Source of the DNA: Clostridiaceae bacterium
GTDB lineage: Bacteria; Bacillota; Clostridia; Peptostreptococcales; Peptostreptococcaceae
Direction of reading: 5' to 3'
Assembly: GCA_902362365.1 (NCBI GenBank)
Contig: CABIVQ010000005.1
Span: 30,704-94,703, forward strand
Length of the DNA: 64,000 nucleotides
Shown: positions 17,979 through 26,437 of the stretch, in pieces
How positions within the stretch are numbered: position 1 is the stretch's first letter
How the letters are laid out: every line of letters starts with the position of its first letter
Program-made: the position numbers and the translations under genes
The notes under the pieces: model-generated
Database searches by the model: none
Told to the model about the DNA's origin: nothing
What the model saw: only the letters and a program-made list of their open reading frames with translations

Positions 17979-18031
17979 GTAAAACGTTTACAAATCTATA
18001 ATAATCTATTTTATTTGCAATTTAAATTGCA
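17979..18031. promoter_or_regulatory. Operator-like palindromes between transporter and AraC genes
   Basis: Two palindromes lie in the divergent intergenic region. At 17979-17991 GTAAAACGTTTAC is nearly symmetric and resembles LacI/CcpA-type sites. At 18016-18031 TGCAATTTAAATTGCA is a perfect 16-bp palindrome, with a further TTGCAAAT half site near 18050. The latter could be the binding site of the AraC-type regulator encoded at 18128. Roles are inferred from position and symmetry only. Confidence 0.5.
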
Positions 18032-18127
18032 TAATTTACAAAAAACATTGCAAATATTACATAAAGTCGTTACTATTATTAGTAATTAGTGATTTAAATT
18101 TTATTAATTTAATAGGAGAAATTATAT

Positions 18128-19108
18128 ATGAAACTTTCTGAAATTAAGGAGCTAATGAGATTAAACAAGATAAGTGTTATAAATGATACAGAAATTCTTA
18201 ATAAAATAGTAAATCAAAAAAGAACAGATTTTTTAGGCATACTGGCAGACGATGGAAGCTACATTGGATATAAAGATATAGAAATGAATAGCTCATTTAT
18301 TGATGCACATGATATGATTGATTCTGAAAAAGACACTGTAACTTTACATAATCATGGATTTTATGAAATAATCTTTTGTAAGTCTGGAAATATTCAATAT
18401 TTAATAGAAGACAAACGATACAATATTCAAAATGGAAATATAATCATTATTCCACCTGGAGCTTCTCATCGTCCACTGCTACGTGAAACATCAAAAGAAA
18501 ATTATCATCGTACAGTAATATGGATTAATTCAAATTTCTATAATCAGTGTAGTAAAATGCTTAAGTTAACTGAAAAAGTTGAACATGATCCAATGCTAAA
18601 TGGTCACTATGTTCTTCAAACATCTGGCACACTTTACTTACAAGTAGAACAAATAATCGAACTTTTACTTCAAGAAAAAGCTAATCCAAATCCATCTAGC
18701 GAATTTTTCTGTTATAGCTTATTTGTTCAGTTATATTGTTTATTTTATAGAGCTCATTGCTATAAGAATGTATCTTATTCAAAACCTGAAAAAACTATAT
18801 TGCTAGATGAGATACTACACTATATATCAAATAACTTATCACAAAAAATCACTATTAAATCTATTGCTGAGCACTTTCATATAAGTGAATCTAGTGTTAA
18901 TCAACTATTTAAAAAGAATTTTGATACTAGTGTATATAAATTAATAACACAAAAAAGACTTACAACATCTAAAAAACTAATTATGGAGAATGTGCCTTTA
19001 AAAGAAATTCCACATCAATGTGGTTTTTCAGATTACTCTGTATTCTATAAAGCATTTATTAAAGAGTATAAAATATCACCAAAGGAATTTAAAAATTATA
19101 ATATATAA
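18128..19108 (+). CDS. AraC family transcriptional regulator
   Basis: A 326-aa regulator with an N-terminal cupin-type sensing domain (LHNHGFYEIIFCKSGNIQYL, then IPPGASHRPLLRE) and a C-terminal AraC double helix-turn-helix (ITIKSIAEHFHISESSVNQL, then EIPHQCGFSDYSVFYKAF, KISPKEFKNYN). It is divergent from the transporter-amidohydrolase-creatininase operon with a 184-bp shared regulatory region, so it very likely controls that operon in response to the transported substrate. AGGAG precedes the ATG. Confidence 0.92.
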   Translation: MKLSEIKELMRLNKISVINDTEILNKIVNQKRTDFLGILADDGSYIGYKDIEMNSSFIDAHDMIDSEKDTVTLHNHGFYEIIFCKSGNIQYLIEDKRYNIQNGNIIIIPPGASHRPLLRETSKENYHRTVIWINSNFYNQCSKMLKLTEKVEHDPMLNGHYVLQTSGTLYLQVEQIIELLLQEKANPNPSSEFFCYSLFVQLYCLFYRAHCYKNVSYSKPEKTILLDEILHYISNNLSQKITIKSIAEHFHISESSVNQLFKKNFDTSVYKLITQKRLTTSKKLIMENVPLKEIPHQCGFSDYSVFYKAFIKEYKISPKEFKNYNI

Positions 19109-19147
19109 AAAACTGCAGGCAGATTTATATTAAATCTACCTGCAGCT
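19109..19147. terminator. Hairpin after AraC gene
   Basis: CTGCAGGCAGATTT pairs with AAATCTACCTGCAG. T runs are better on the minus strand, so it may work in both directions. Confidence 0.7.
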
Positions 19148-19276
19148 TATACTTTATTGATATCTTTTAAGTATATTTTCTTGCTCATTGCCTCACACCT
19201 ATTCCGCAGTACAACTTATTTTAGCTGGTTGACTTATGCGTTGTGAGTACTATTAGTATATAGTATGTTTTTACTA

Positions 19277-19309
19277 GTTACTATGTTCATATTAGTTAAA
19301 CATAGTAAC
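19277..19309 (-). terminator. Hairpin downstream of lipoprotein operon
   Basis: GTTACTATGTT and AACATAGTAAC form a perfect 11-bp stem just after the minus-strand lipoprotein gene; the T run is weak (TAGTAAAAAC follows), so termination strength is uncertain. Confidence 0.5.
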
Positions 19310-19334
19310 CAATATTTTATTAAGTTCCTATATA

Positions 19335-19904
19335 TTATTTTGCTCCAGAATTATCAAGTTCTTGTGCTTTACCAAAAATAAGTCCCATAAAACTTTCATC
19401 TTCACTATCTATTTTCCACTCTTTATCAACCTTAGATAAAGTTACAGTTCCAGTTCTAGTTTCAACTTTTCCACTCTTAACTTTTTCAAGGATACTATTA
19501 CTCATATCTTCATCGCTCATCTCTACACCGCTAAATGCATTAGCTAAACTCTCCTCTAATAATTCTAAGATAATATTTGAAAAATTAAGTCCACTTACTT
19601 CTACTTCAACAGTTGCCTTATCTTTATCTATATTTTCAGATAATACTTTTGCATCTATCTTTGAAAGATATAACTTCATAGCTTCATCCATTTTAGGATC
19701 TACTTCAGTTTCATCATCACTTTCAGTACCAGCATCTGTAGATTCTACACTTTCTAAAAGATACTCAGTAACTTCAGCATTTTCACCTTTTTTTATTTCC
19801 TCAAAATAATTGTTTACAACTTCAGTTGGACTCGTTGTTGCACATCCTGTAACTATAAACATTGATAAAACTACCATCATCATAATTTTTAATTTGTTCT
19901 TCAT
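19335..19904 (-). CDS. Lipoprotein of unknown function (DUF4878/DUF5105-like)
   Basis: ATG 19904 follows GAGGGAG at a good distance; a longer frame to 19940 lacks a site. The protein begins with a lipoprotein signal (KIMMMVVLSMFIVTGCA, Cys in the lipobox) and then TSPTEVVNNYFEEIKKGEN, the typical start of small NTF2-like lipoprotein domains, ending with a VTLSKVDKEWKID strand. It should be anchored outside the membrane. The same ribosome binding segment occurs before the upstream lipoprotein gene, 22 bp away, so the two form an operon and may share origin. Confidence 0.75.
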   Translation of the reverse strand: MKNKLKIMMMVVLSMFIVTGCATTSPTEVVNNYFEEIKKGENAEVTEYLLESVESTDAGTESDDETEVDPKMDEAMKLYLSKIDAKVLSENIDKDKATVEVEVSGLNFSNIILELLEESLANAFSGVEMSDEDMSNSILEKVKSGKVETRTGTVTLSKVDKEWKIDSEDESFMGLIFGKAQELDNSGAK

Positions 19905-19926
19905 AATATTCTCCCTCATAATAGAA

Positions 19927-20748
19927 CTATTTGTTTTCAAACCAATCAGTTGTTACAACTATACTTTCAACACCTTCTTCAAATGGTGAAAGCTTCACCT
20001 TTTGCTTAGATTTTGCATCAAAGTTTTCTAAGAATATAATGTCATCTCCTATTACTATACCATCTTTATCCTTGTATTGAACGTTGTATGATAAGTTTTT
20101 AAAATCTATATCAGATGTATTTTCTACAATAGTACTAAACTCTACATATCCAAATTCATCAGTTTTCTTTTCAAAAGTCATTTCACTTGCTAATTTATCA
20201 GCGAATTCCTGTGACTCATTTTCTTTATTTATAATAGTTGCTTGTTCTTTAAAATCCTTATATGTTTGTTGATGATCATCTTTTATCTTTACTCCATAAT
20301 CGTCAACCATTGCTATTAGTGCTGGTTTTCTTAATTTATCTGATTCTTCTTGGTGCTTGTATTGTAAATCATAGTCATTTGTTTTTTGAGCTTCAATTTG
20401 CTTTTTAGCTCCTTCTATGTAATTATCAGCAATTTCCTTTAAATCTTTATCTTTTATTCCTTCTTTATTTTTTTCTAATGCTTCTATTTCATTTTCTAAA
20501 ATTTTTATAGTATCCTCTGTATACTGCTCCTGTGTATAAGATGTATTTGTAGCAAATTTTTTCTCTAACTTATTTTGCTCATCCCATCTTTTGTTTATAG
20601 CTTTTTCAAAGCTACTTATAAATGCTTCATCAGTGGCTACTTCTTGATTTTGATTATTTGAAGTATTATTTGTGCTTGAACAGCCTACTATTCCAACTGA
20701 TGTCATTGTTAATAGCGCTAAGACTATAACTTTACTTCTTAGTTTCAT
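19927..20748 (-). CDS. Lipoprotein with C-terminal FxLYD-like domain
   Basis: A 273-aa protein from ATG 20748 (GAGGGAG upstream). A lipoprotein signal (VIVLALLTMTSVGIVGCSS) is followed by an Asn/Gln linker, a long charged helical region (residues 40-175, many Lys/Glu) and a C-terminal beta domain (GYVEFSTIVENTSDIDFKNL, then YKDKDGIVIGDDI) of the FxLYD/DUF-type seen in many Firmicute lipoproteins. It is the first gene of a two-lipoprotein operon. Function unknown; probably cell-surface. Confidence 0.75.
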   Translation of the reverse strand: MKLRSKVIVLALLTMTSVGIVGCSSTNNTSNNQNQEVATDEAFISSFEKAINKRWDEQNKLEKKFATNTSYTQEQYTEDTIKILENEIEALEKNKEGIKDKDLKEIADNYIEGAKKQIEAQKTNDYDLQYKHQEESDKLRKPALIAMVDDYGVKIKDDHQQTYKDFKEQATIINKENESQEFADKLASEMTFEKKTDEFGYVEFSTIVENTSDIDFKNLSYNVQYKDKDGIVIGDDIIFLENFDAKSKQKVKLSPFEEGVESIVVTTDWFENK

Positions 20749-20903
20749 AATATTCTCCCTCACAAAAATTTTTTAAGATTTTTTATATAATTTAATCACA
20801 ATTTTAATTATACATATGTTATATGTCGTTTTTTGTAAAAAGTTGTAGGCTTTTACCAATTTTTTTAGAAAATATGTAAAGTTTTCTTCATTCATAATAA
20901 AAA

Positions 20904-20925
20904 AGAATCAGATTTCTCTGACTCT
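20904..20925 (-). terminator. Orphan terminator-like hairpin
   Basis: On the minus strand AGAGTCAG and CTGATTCT form an 8-bp stem followed by TTTTTTATT. No minus-strand CDS ends here, and the next minus gene starts downstream at 20748. It could end a short RNA read from around 21000, or be left from a lost gene. Confidence 0.5.
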
Positions 20926-21059
20926 TGTATCTATGCAACATATAATGTATTATTCGTTCATAGTGCTAAGGCCCTTCTTTGTATTAGCTGCTATCTATTA
21001 TGAATAATTTACCGTATATCGAAGAAAATAAATCTAAATACTATGTAGGAGTAGTAATT

Positions 21060-21485
21060 ATGGCATATGTATATAGATTTTTAGACTACAGAACTAAGGA
21101 TATTATTTATGTAGGTAAAACTAAGAGACCACTTGAGACTAGAATGTATGAGCACTTTTATAAAGGCGGGCATCTTCCTAGTAAGTGCTATAATTCAGTA
21201 GGTAGAATAGAGTATATAACTTGTAAAACTGAAGCTGATGCAATTTTAGTAGAAAACTATTTTATTAATAAGTATAAACCAAGGTACAATACACAGGATA
21301 AGGTTCAAAGCCCTTTGACAGTTAGTATTGATGTTAAAGATAATTGGAAGTTGTTTAAAGTATTGAAAAAAGGGTTTACTTTTACTCCGCCTAAGATTCC
21401 TAGTGTTGCTGTTTTTTTATTTTGGGGATTTATGACTTATTTCTTTTTACTAGGAGTTGCTTGGTACATAAAAGGCAGGCATTGA
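21060..21485 (+). CDS. GIY-YIG nuclease-domain protein with C-terminal membrane helix
   Basis: I start this at ATG 21060, after TAGGAG; a longer frame from 21000 lacks a site. The product is 141 aa: YVYRFLDYRTKDIIYVGKT (the GIY-YIG motif as VYR...IYVGK), RPLETRMYEHF with the catalytic Arg, and the VENYFINKYKPRYN ending with Glu and Asn. A hydrophobic C-terminal helix (PSVAVFLFWGFMTYFFLLGV) would tether it to the membrane, which is unusual for this nuclease fold. It is monocistronic, ends in a terminator and lies upstream of prfC. Role unknown. Confidence 0.8.
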   Translation: MAYVYRFLDYRTKDIIYVGKTKRPLETRMYEHFYKGGHLPSKCYNSVGRIEYITCKTEADAILVENYFINKYKPRYNTQDKVQSPLTVSIDVKDNWKLFKVLKKGFTFTPPKIPSVAVFLFWGFMTYFFLLGVAWYIKGRH

Positions 21486-21499
21486 GGCCTGCTTTTTTT
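21474..21499 (+). terminator. Intrinsic terminator after GIY-YIG gene
   Basis: GCAGGC-ATTGAG-GCCTGC followed by seven Ts; the stop codon lies in the loop. Confidence 0.9.
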
Positions 21500-21528
21500 A
21501 GTGGAGCTATTTTCATAAGGTTTCTATA

Positions 21529-21557
21529 TTGACAGTTTTGCAATAAAGTTATAATAT
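21529..21557 (+). promoter_or_regulatory. Likely prfC promoter
   Basis: TTGACA at 21529-21534 with TATAAT at 21550-21555 (15-bp spacer) or TAATAT at 21552-21557 (17-bp spacer), about 65 bp before the prfC start. Confidence 0.6.
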
Positions 21558-21620
21558 CAATAGGATTATAGTTTTTTTATATTTGGATAATCGTAAAATT
21601 AAAATAAAGGATGATAAAAA

Positions 21621-23219
21621 ATGACAGAACAAAATTTAAGTTTGATTGATGAAGTTAAAAGAAGAAGAACCTTTGCAATCATTTCCCATCCCGATGCAGG
21701 AAAAACTACATTAACTGAAAAGTTTCTATTATATGGTGGTGCCATTCGTGAAGCAGGATCAGTTAAATCAAGAAAATCTCAAAAACATGCAGTATCTGAC
21801 TGGATGGAAATTGAAAAACAAAGAGGTATCTCTGTTGCATCAAGTGTTCTTCAATTTGAATATAATAACTTTTGCATAAATATTCTTGACACTCCAGGGC
21901 ATCAAGATTTCAGTGAGGACACTTATAGAACTCTTATGGCAGCAGACTGTGCAGTAATGGTTATTGATTCTGCTAAAGGTGTAGAGGATCAGACAAAGAA
22001 ATTATTCCAAGTTTGTAAAATGAGAGGAATACCAATTTTCACTTTTATAAATAAAATGGACCGTCAAGGAAAGGATCCCTTTGAACTACTTGAAGATATT
22101 GAAAATGTGCTAGGAATTCGCTCTTGTCCAGTAAACTGGCCAATTGGTTCTGGTAAAGAGTTCAAAGGTGTGTTTAACCGTCATAAAAATCAAATTGAAC
22201 TATTTGATGATGGTAACCATGGACAATCTATTGCTACATCTACAACTAGAGATATATCTGATGAAAAATTTAATACTTTATTAGGTGATGCTCTTCATGA
22301 AAAACTACTAGAGGATATTGAACTTTTAGATATTGCTGGAGATAATTTTGATTTAGAGAGAGTATTAAATGGTGAATTGACACCTGTATTCTTTGGAAGT
22401 GCTCTTACTAACTTTGGTGTAGAACCATTTTTAGAAGCGTTCCTAGAAATAACACCACCGCCAAATCCTCGTAGCAGTAATTTAGGTGATATTGACCCTA
22501 ATTCTAATAACTTCTCAGGATTTATATTTAAGATTCAAGCTAACATGGATAAAAATCATAGAGATAGAATTGCATTCCTTCGAATTTGCTCTGGTAAATT
22601 TGAAAAAGGCATGACAGTAACTCATGTACAAAGAAATAAAAAGGTTAAACTTTCACAACCTCAACAGTTTGTAGCACAAGACCGTGTTATTATAGATTCA
22701 GCTTATCCGGGTGATATTATAGGGATACATGATCCAGGTATATTTAATATTGGTGATACATTAAGTGAAAAGCAATCAAATTTACAATACACTGGTATCC
22801 CACAATTTGCTCCTGAGCATTTTGCAAGAGTTTCTACAAAAAATGCTCTTAAGAGAAAGCAGTTCGTAAAGGGTATTACACAGTTATCAGAAGAAGGTGC
22901 TATACAGGTATTCAAACAGCCTAATTCTGGTATGGAAGAACTTATTATAGGTGTAGTTGGAATTCTTCAATTTGAAGTTTTAGAATATCGTCTAAAACAA
23001 GAATATGGTGTTGAGATTCTAATGAATTCACTACCTTATCGCTATGTACGTTGGATTGAAAATGATCTTTCCAAATATGGTAGGCTTTCAATGCCAATGG
23101 AGACATTATTAGTTGAAGATAAGAATGACAATTCAGTATTGTTATTCCAAAATGAATGGTCTATTAGACATTTTATTGAGAGAAACGAAGATTTAGTTTT
23201 AAGAGAAACTTCTTTATAA
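21621..23219 (+). CDS. prfC: Peptide chain release factor 3 (RF3)
   Basis: RF3 is the GTPase that recycles RF1/RF2 from the ribosome after termination. The 532-aa protein has the G1 P-loop (SHPDAGKTTLTEKF), switch region (EKQRGISVASSVLQF), G3 DTPGHQDF, G4 NKMDRQ and the RF3-type C-terminal region (EGAIQVF, VLEYRLKQEYGVE). Length and motif order fit RF3 and not tetracycline-protection proteins or EF-G. It has its own promoter and terminator and sits apart from the defence genes on the other strand. Confidence 0.95.
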   Translation: MTEQNLSLIDEVKRRRTFAIISHPDAGKTTLTEKFLLYGGAIREAGSVKSRKSQKHAVSDWMEIEKQRGISVASSVLQFEYNNFCINILDTPGHQDFSEDTYRTLMAADCAVMVIDSAKGVEDQTKKLFQVCKMRGIPIFTFINKMDRQGKDPFELLEDIENVLGIRSCPVNWPIGSGKEFKGVFNRHKNQIELFDDGNHGQSIATSTTRDISDEKFNTLLGDALHEKLLEDIELLDIAGDNFDLERVLNGELTPVFFGSALTNFGVEPFLEAFLEITPPPNPRSSNLGDIDPNSNNFSGFIFKIQANMDKNHRDRIAFLRICSGKFEKGMTVTHVQRNKKVKLSQPQQFVAQDRVIIDSAYPGDIIGIHDPGIFNIGDTLSEKQSNLQYTGIPQFAPEHFARVSTKNALKRKQFVKGITQLSEEGAIQVFKQPNSGMEELIIGVVGILQFEVLEYRLKQEYGVEILMNSLPYRYVRWIENDLSKYGRLSMPMETLLVEDKNDNSVLLFQNEWSIRHFIERNEDLVLRETSL

Positions 23220-23243
23220 AAATATATATAAGTTTTGTAAATT

Positions 23244-23275
23244 AAAAGCTAGTCAATTTAGTTGGCTAGCTTTTA
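23244..23275. terminator. Bidirectional terminator between prfC and hsdR
   Basis: AAAAGCTAGTC pairs with GGCTAGCTTTT; T runs on both strands serve prfC (+) and hsdR (-). Confidence 0.85.
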
Positions 23276-23302
23276 ATTTATTTACATGTCGCTCAAGCAA
23301 AG

Positions 23303-26300
23303 CTACATTCCCGATACACATTGAAGTTTAACTTGCTCCATTACATCTTCTATAGCCTTTTCACTTTTATTTGGTGGGTAGTCATACTTTTTAAGTAACT
23401 TCTTTATATGCATTCTCATCTTAGCTTGTGCCTGCTTTCTTTCATGCCATGCTGGACACATATTTTCTTTAACTGTCTTAGTTAAATCCTTCGCTATCTT
23501 TATAAGTATATCATCTTCCATTGAAGCTATAACCTCTGGGTCTGCTGTCAGTACATCAAAGAAAGCTTTCTCTTCATATGTTAAATCTAATTCATCCCCT
23601 GATTCTATAGCTTTAAGTAATTCATGCTTAAATTCTACTAACGCTTCTAATACTTCAAATACATCTTTCTCATCATTACGATTATTGTATTTTTCTATTA
23701 TCTTTTGAAGTTTTTCGCTAAAAGCTCTACTTACAATTATATTTTTCTGTTTAACTTGCTCAACTTTGTCTTTCATAGCTCTCATTAGTATATTAGCTGC
23801 TATATTCTTTTGTGGTAAGGCTCTTAATTTGCTTATATTCTCATCATTTAGTAAGTCAAAAGTCTCCTTAGATCCTGCACTTGTTAAAACTATTACTTCA
23901 TCTCCAATTATAGCCTCTTCTAACATTCTTGAGATTCTAGCGTTTACTTCTTTTAAATCTGGTGTACCTACTTTTGTAGTTTTCATAATAAAAGATCTTA
24001 CTGCCATAAAGAATGCGATTTCATCCTTAGTTCTTTTTGATAATAAAGCAGTACATATTTTGTATACATCTTTTAGTTTTTTAGTTTGCTCCATAAATAG
24101 ATTTTTTCTTACTTCTATAAATTGTACAAACTCTGCACCATCTCTTATTAATGTATATCTTACTTTATCACCAAAGAATCCCTCGTAATCAAACTTATGA
24201 AACTCATTTCTAAGTATTTCTAATATATCTAAAGCTATTATTTTAGCTTCTTCATTTTCTTGTATCTTATCTTGATCACGATTTGTGTAAGTTTTCAGTG
24301 CATCAAATAGTTCTTTTTTAAGACCTATATAATCAACTACTAATCCTCCACTTTTACCAGGATATACTCTATTTACACGAGCTATTGCTTGCATTAAGTT
24401 ATGAGCTTTCATTGGTTTATCTATATACATAGTATCAAGAGAAGGCACATCAAAACCTGTAAGCCACATATCTACTACAATAACTATTTTAAACTCACTA
24501 TTTAAATCTCTAAATTCATCTTCACGCTCTTTTTGAGTTTTCTTAGTTCCTATTAGCTTTGCCATTTCCTCAGAATCTTGATTATTAGTAGTCATAACCA
24601 TCTTAACTTTATTTACCCAGTTAGGTCTTTGCTCAAGTAATTCTTGATACATCATATAAGCTGCTTTTCTAGAGTATGCAACTATCATCGCCTTACCTTC
24701 TACTAGATTTTCTCTATCTTCATAATGCTGTATTATATCTTTAACTACTTGCTTTATTCTATCTTCATCACAAATGATTTGCTCCATACGAGACATTTGC
24801 TTTTGACTTTGCTCTACAATATAATCTTCTACACCTTCGTTAACTTGCATATTGTAGTATTCATTATCTATTAAATTCATTTGATTGCTATCTAACTTTA
24901 CCTTTGCAAGCCTTGATTCATAGTATATTTTAACAGTAGCTCCATCTTCTACTGCTTGTGTCATATCATACACATCTATTAAATCACCAAAAACTCCATA
25001 AGTTGACTTATCAGTTGTTTCTATTGGAGTACCTGTAAAAGCTATATACGTTGCATTAGGTAGAGATTCTCTTAGATACTTTGCATACCCATACTTAATC
25101 TCACCTGTATTTGTGTCTAATTTGCCATCTATATTATATTGAGTACGATGAGCTTCATCCACCATCACTACAATATTATCTCTCTCACTTAAAAGTCCTG
25201 TTTCTTCCACGAATTTTTGAATAGTAGAAAATATTACTCCACCAGTTTTTCTACCTTCTAAGATTGCTTTTACATCAGCTCTACTTTCACACTTTATAGG
25301 TTCTTGTCTTAAAAATTCATGAGCTGAACCAAATGTTTCATATAACTGACCATCTAAATCATTTCTATCTGTAATTACAATTATAGTTGGATTGTTTAGT
25401 TTACTATGCTTAACTAAATTACCTGCTAAGAAAGTCATAGAAAAACTCTTTCCACTCCCTTGAGTATGCCAAACTACCCCTGCTCTACCGTCATTTTCTA
25501 CTGCATGAACAACTGAGTTTATAGCTTTTTTCATACCATAATATTGATGATATTGTGCCATTATCTTACCTTTATTAGTAAATAGTATAAAGTTTTTTAT
25601 AATATCTAATAATCTATTTTTATCGAACATACCATACAGTAATGTATCTAGATTTTTATAACTTATAGCAAATAAATCATTAATTTCTTCATCACCATTT
25701 ATTTTTTTCCATGCCATAAATCTATCTATTGGAGCAGTTATTGTACCAGCCTTTGTATTTACTCCATCACTTATTACTAAAAAGGCATTGTAATAAAATA
25801 GTTTTGGTATATGGACTTCTTTGTAGTTCATCAGTTGCTTATAGGCATCTTCAATGTCTACTTCTTCACGTGAGGTACTTTTTAATTCTATACACACTAC
25901 TGGAATTCCATTTAGATAGACTATTACATCTGGTATTTTTTTGTTTCCATCTTCAACTATTTCTAGTTGATTTACTACTAAAAATTCATTATTTTCTATG
26001 TTTTCGTAGTCTACTAGTTTTACTGTATAGTATTCTGTTTCTCCATTTATGAAGTCTGTTACTTCTACCCCTTCTGTAAGGTATTTGTGAAATAGTTTAT
26101 TATTTGTAAATACGTCATTTGTTTCAAATGTGTTTATTTTTCTTATAGCTTCTTTAATTGAAGTTTGTGGTATACCTTTATTTATATTTATAAGGCAGTC
26201 CTCTAGTTTTTCTAGTAGTAGAACTTCTTTATTTTCTCTTTTTAAGTTACTTCCATGTATGTATTTGTAGTCTATTTCTTTTAGATATTCTATGACTACA

Positions 26301-26326
26301 TTTTCTAGACTTTCTTCTGTAAACAT
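23303..26326 (-). CDS. hsdR: Type I restriction endonuclease subunit HsdR (system 2)
   Basis: The 1007-aa HsdR carries the nuclease core KIPDVIVYLNGIPVVCIELK (D...ExK), Walker A WHTQGSGKSFSM, the DEAH box MVDEAHRTQYN and helicase motif VI around QAIARVNRV. The C-terminal region differs from the HsdR at 3.6-6.4 kb, so it belongs to another family of type I enzymes. It lies about 4.2 kb downstream of its presumed partner genes hsdM/hsdS (30.5-33.2 kb), with a DUF262 protein, an unknown gene and a dGTPase in between. A DNA remnant similar to its 5' end lies at 28431-28530. Confidence 0.94.
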   Translation of the reverse strand: MFTEESLENVVIEYLKEIDYKYIHGSNLKRENKEVLLLEKLEDCLININKGIPQTSIKEAIRKINTFETNDVFTNNKLFHKYLTEGVEVTDFINGETEYYTVKLVDYENIENNEFLVVNQLEIVEDGNKKIPDVIVYLNGIPVVCIELKSTSREEVDIEDAYKQLMNYKEVHIPKLFYYNAFLVISDGVNTKAGTITAPIDRFMAWKKINGDEEINDLFAISYKNLDTLLYGMFDKNRLLDIIKNFILFTNKGKIMAQYHQYYGMKKAINSVVHAVENDGRAGVVWHTQGSGKSFSMTFLAGNLVKHSKLNNPTIIVITDRNDLDGQLYETFGSAHEFLRQEPIKCESRADVKAILEGRKTGGVIFSTIQKFVEETGLLSERDNIVVMVDEAHRTQYNIDGKLDTNTGEIKYGYAKYLRESLPNATYIAFTGTPIETTDKSTYGVFGDLIDVYDMTQAVEDGATVKIYYESRLAKVKLDSNQMNLIDNEYYNMQVNEGVEDYIVEQSQKQMSRMEQIICDEDRIKQVVKDIIQHYEDRENLVEGKAMIVAYSRKAAYMMYQELLEQRPNWVNKVKMVMTTNNQDSEEMAKLIGTKKTQKEREDEFRDLNSEFKIVIVVDMWLTGFDVPSLDTMYIDKPMKAHNLMQAIARVNRVYPGKSGGLVVDYIGLKKELFDALKTYTNRDQDKIQENEEAKIIALDILEILRNEFHKFDYEGFFGDKVRYTLIRDGAEFVQFIEVRKNLFMEQTKKLKDVYKICTALLSKRTKDEIAFFMAVRSFIMKTTKVGTPDLKEVNARISRMLEEAIIGDEVIVLTSAGSKETFDLLNDENISKLRALPQKNIAANILMRAMKDKVEQVKQKNIIVSRAFSEKLQKIIEKYNNRNDEKDVFEVLEALVEFKHELLKAIESGDELDLTYEEKAFFDVLTADPEVIASMEDDILIKIAKDLTKTVKENMCPAWHERKQAQAKMRMHIKKLLKKYDYPPNKSEKAIEDVMEQVKLQCVSGM

Positions 26327-26388
26327 TATTTTCCCCCTAGGTTATGTCTTTATATTATGATTATACTTAATTTTGATTAAAAATAAAA

Positions 26389-26406
26389 GCTAGTCGATTG
26401 ACTAGC
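26389..26406 (-). terminator. Terminator between dGTPase gene and hsdR
   Basis: GCTAGTCAATCGACTAGC is a perfect palindromic hairpin followed by TTTTATTTTT on the minus strand. It would stop transcripts from dgt before hsdR. Confidence 0.75.
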
Positions 26407-26437
26407 CCTTACCATTATTTTGAATTTATATAATTAA

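Noticed and set aside
18016..18031. Terminator hairpin
   Set aside because: No T run and it lies in a divergent promoter region, so operator is more likely.
21621..23219. Tetracycline-resistance ribosomal protection protein
   Set aside because: Length (532 aa) and C-terminal motifs fit RF3, not the roughly 640-aa TetM group.
23766..24188. Plus-strand ORF of 140 aa inside hsdR
   Set aside because: It is the antisense shadow of the hsdR coding region, without start signals or protein-like composition.
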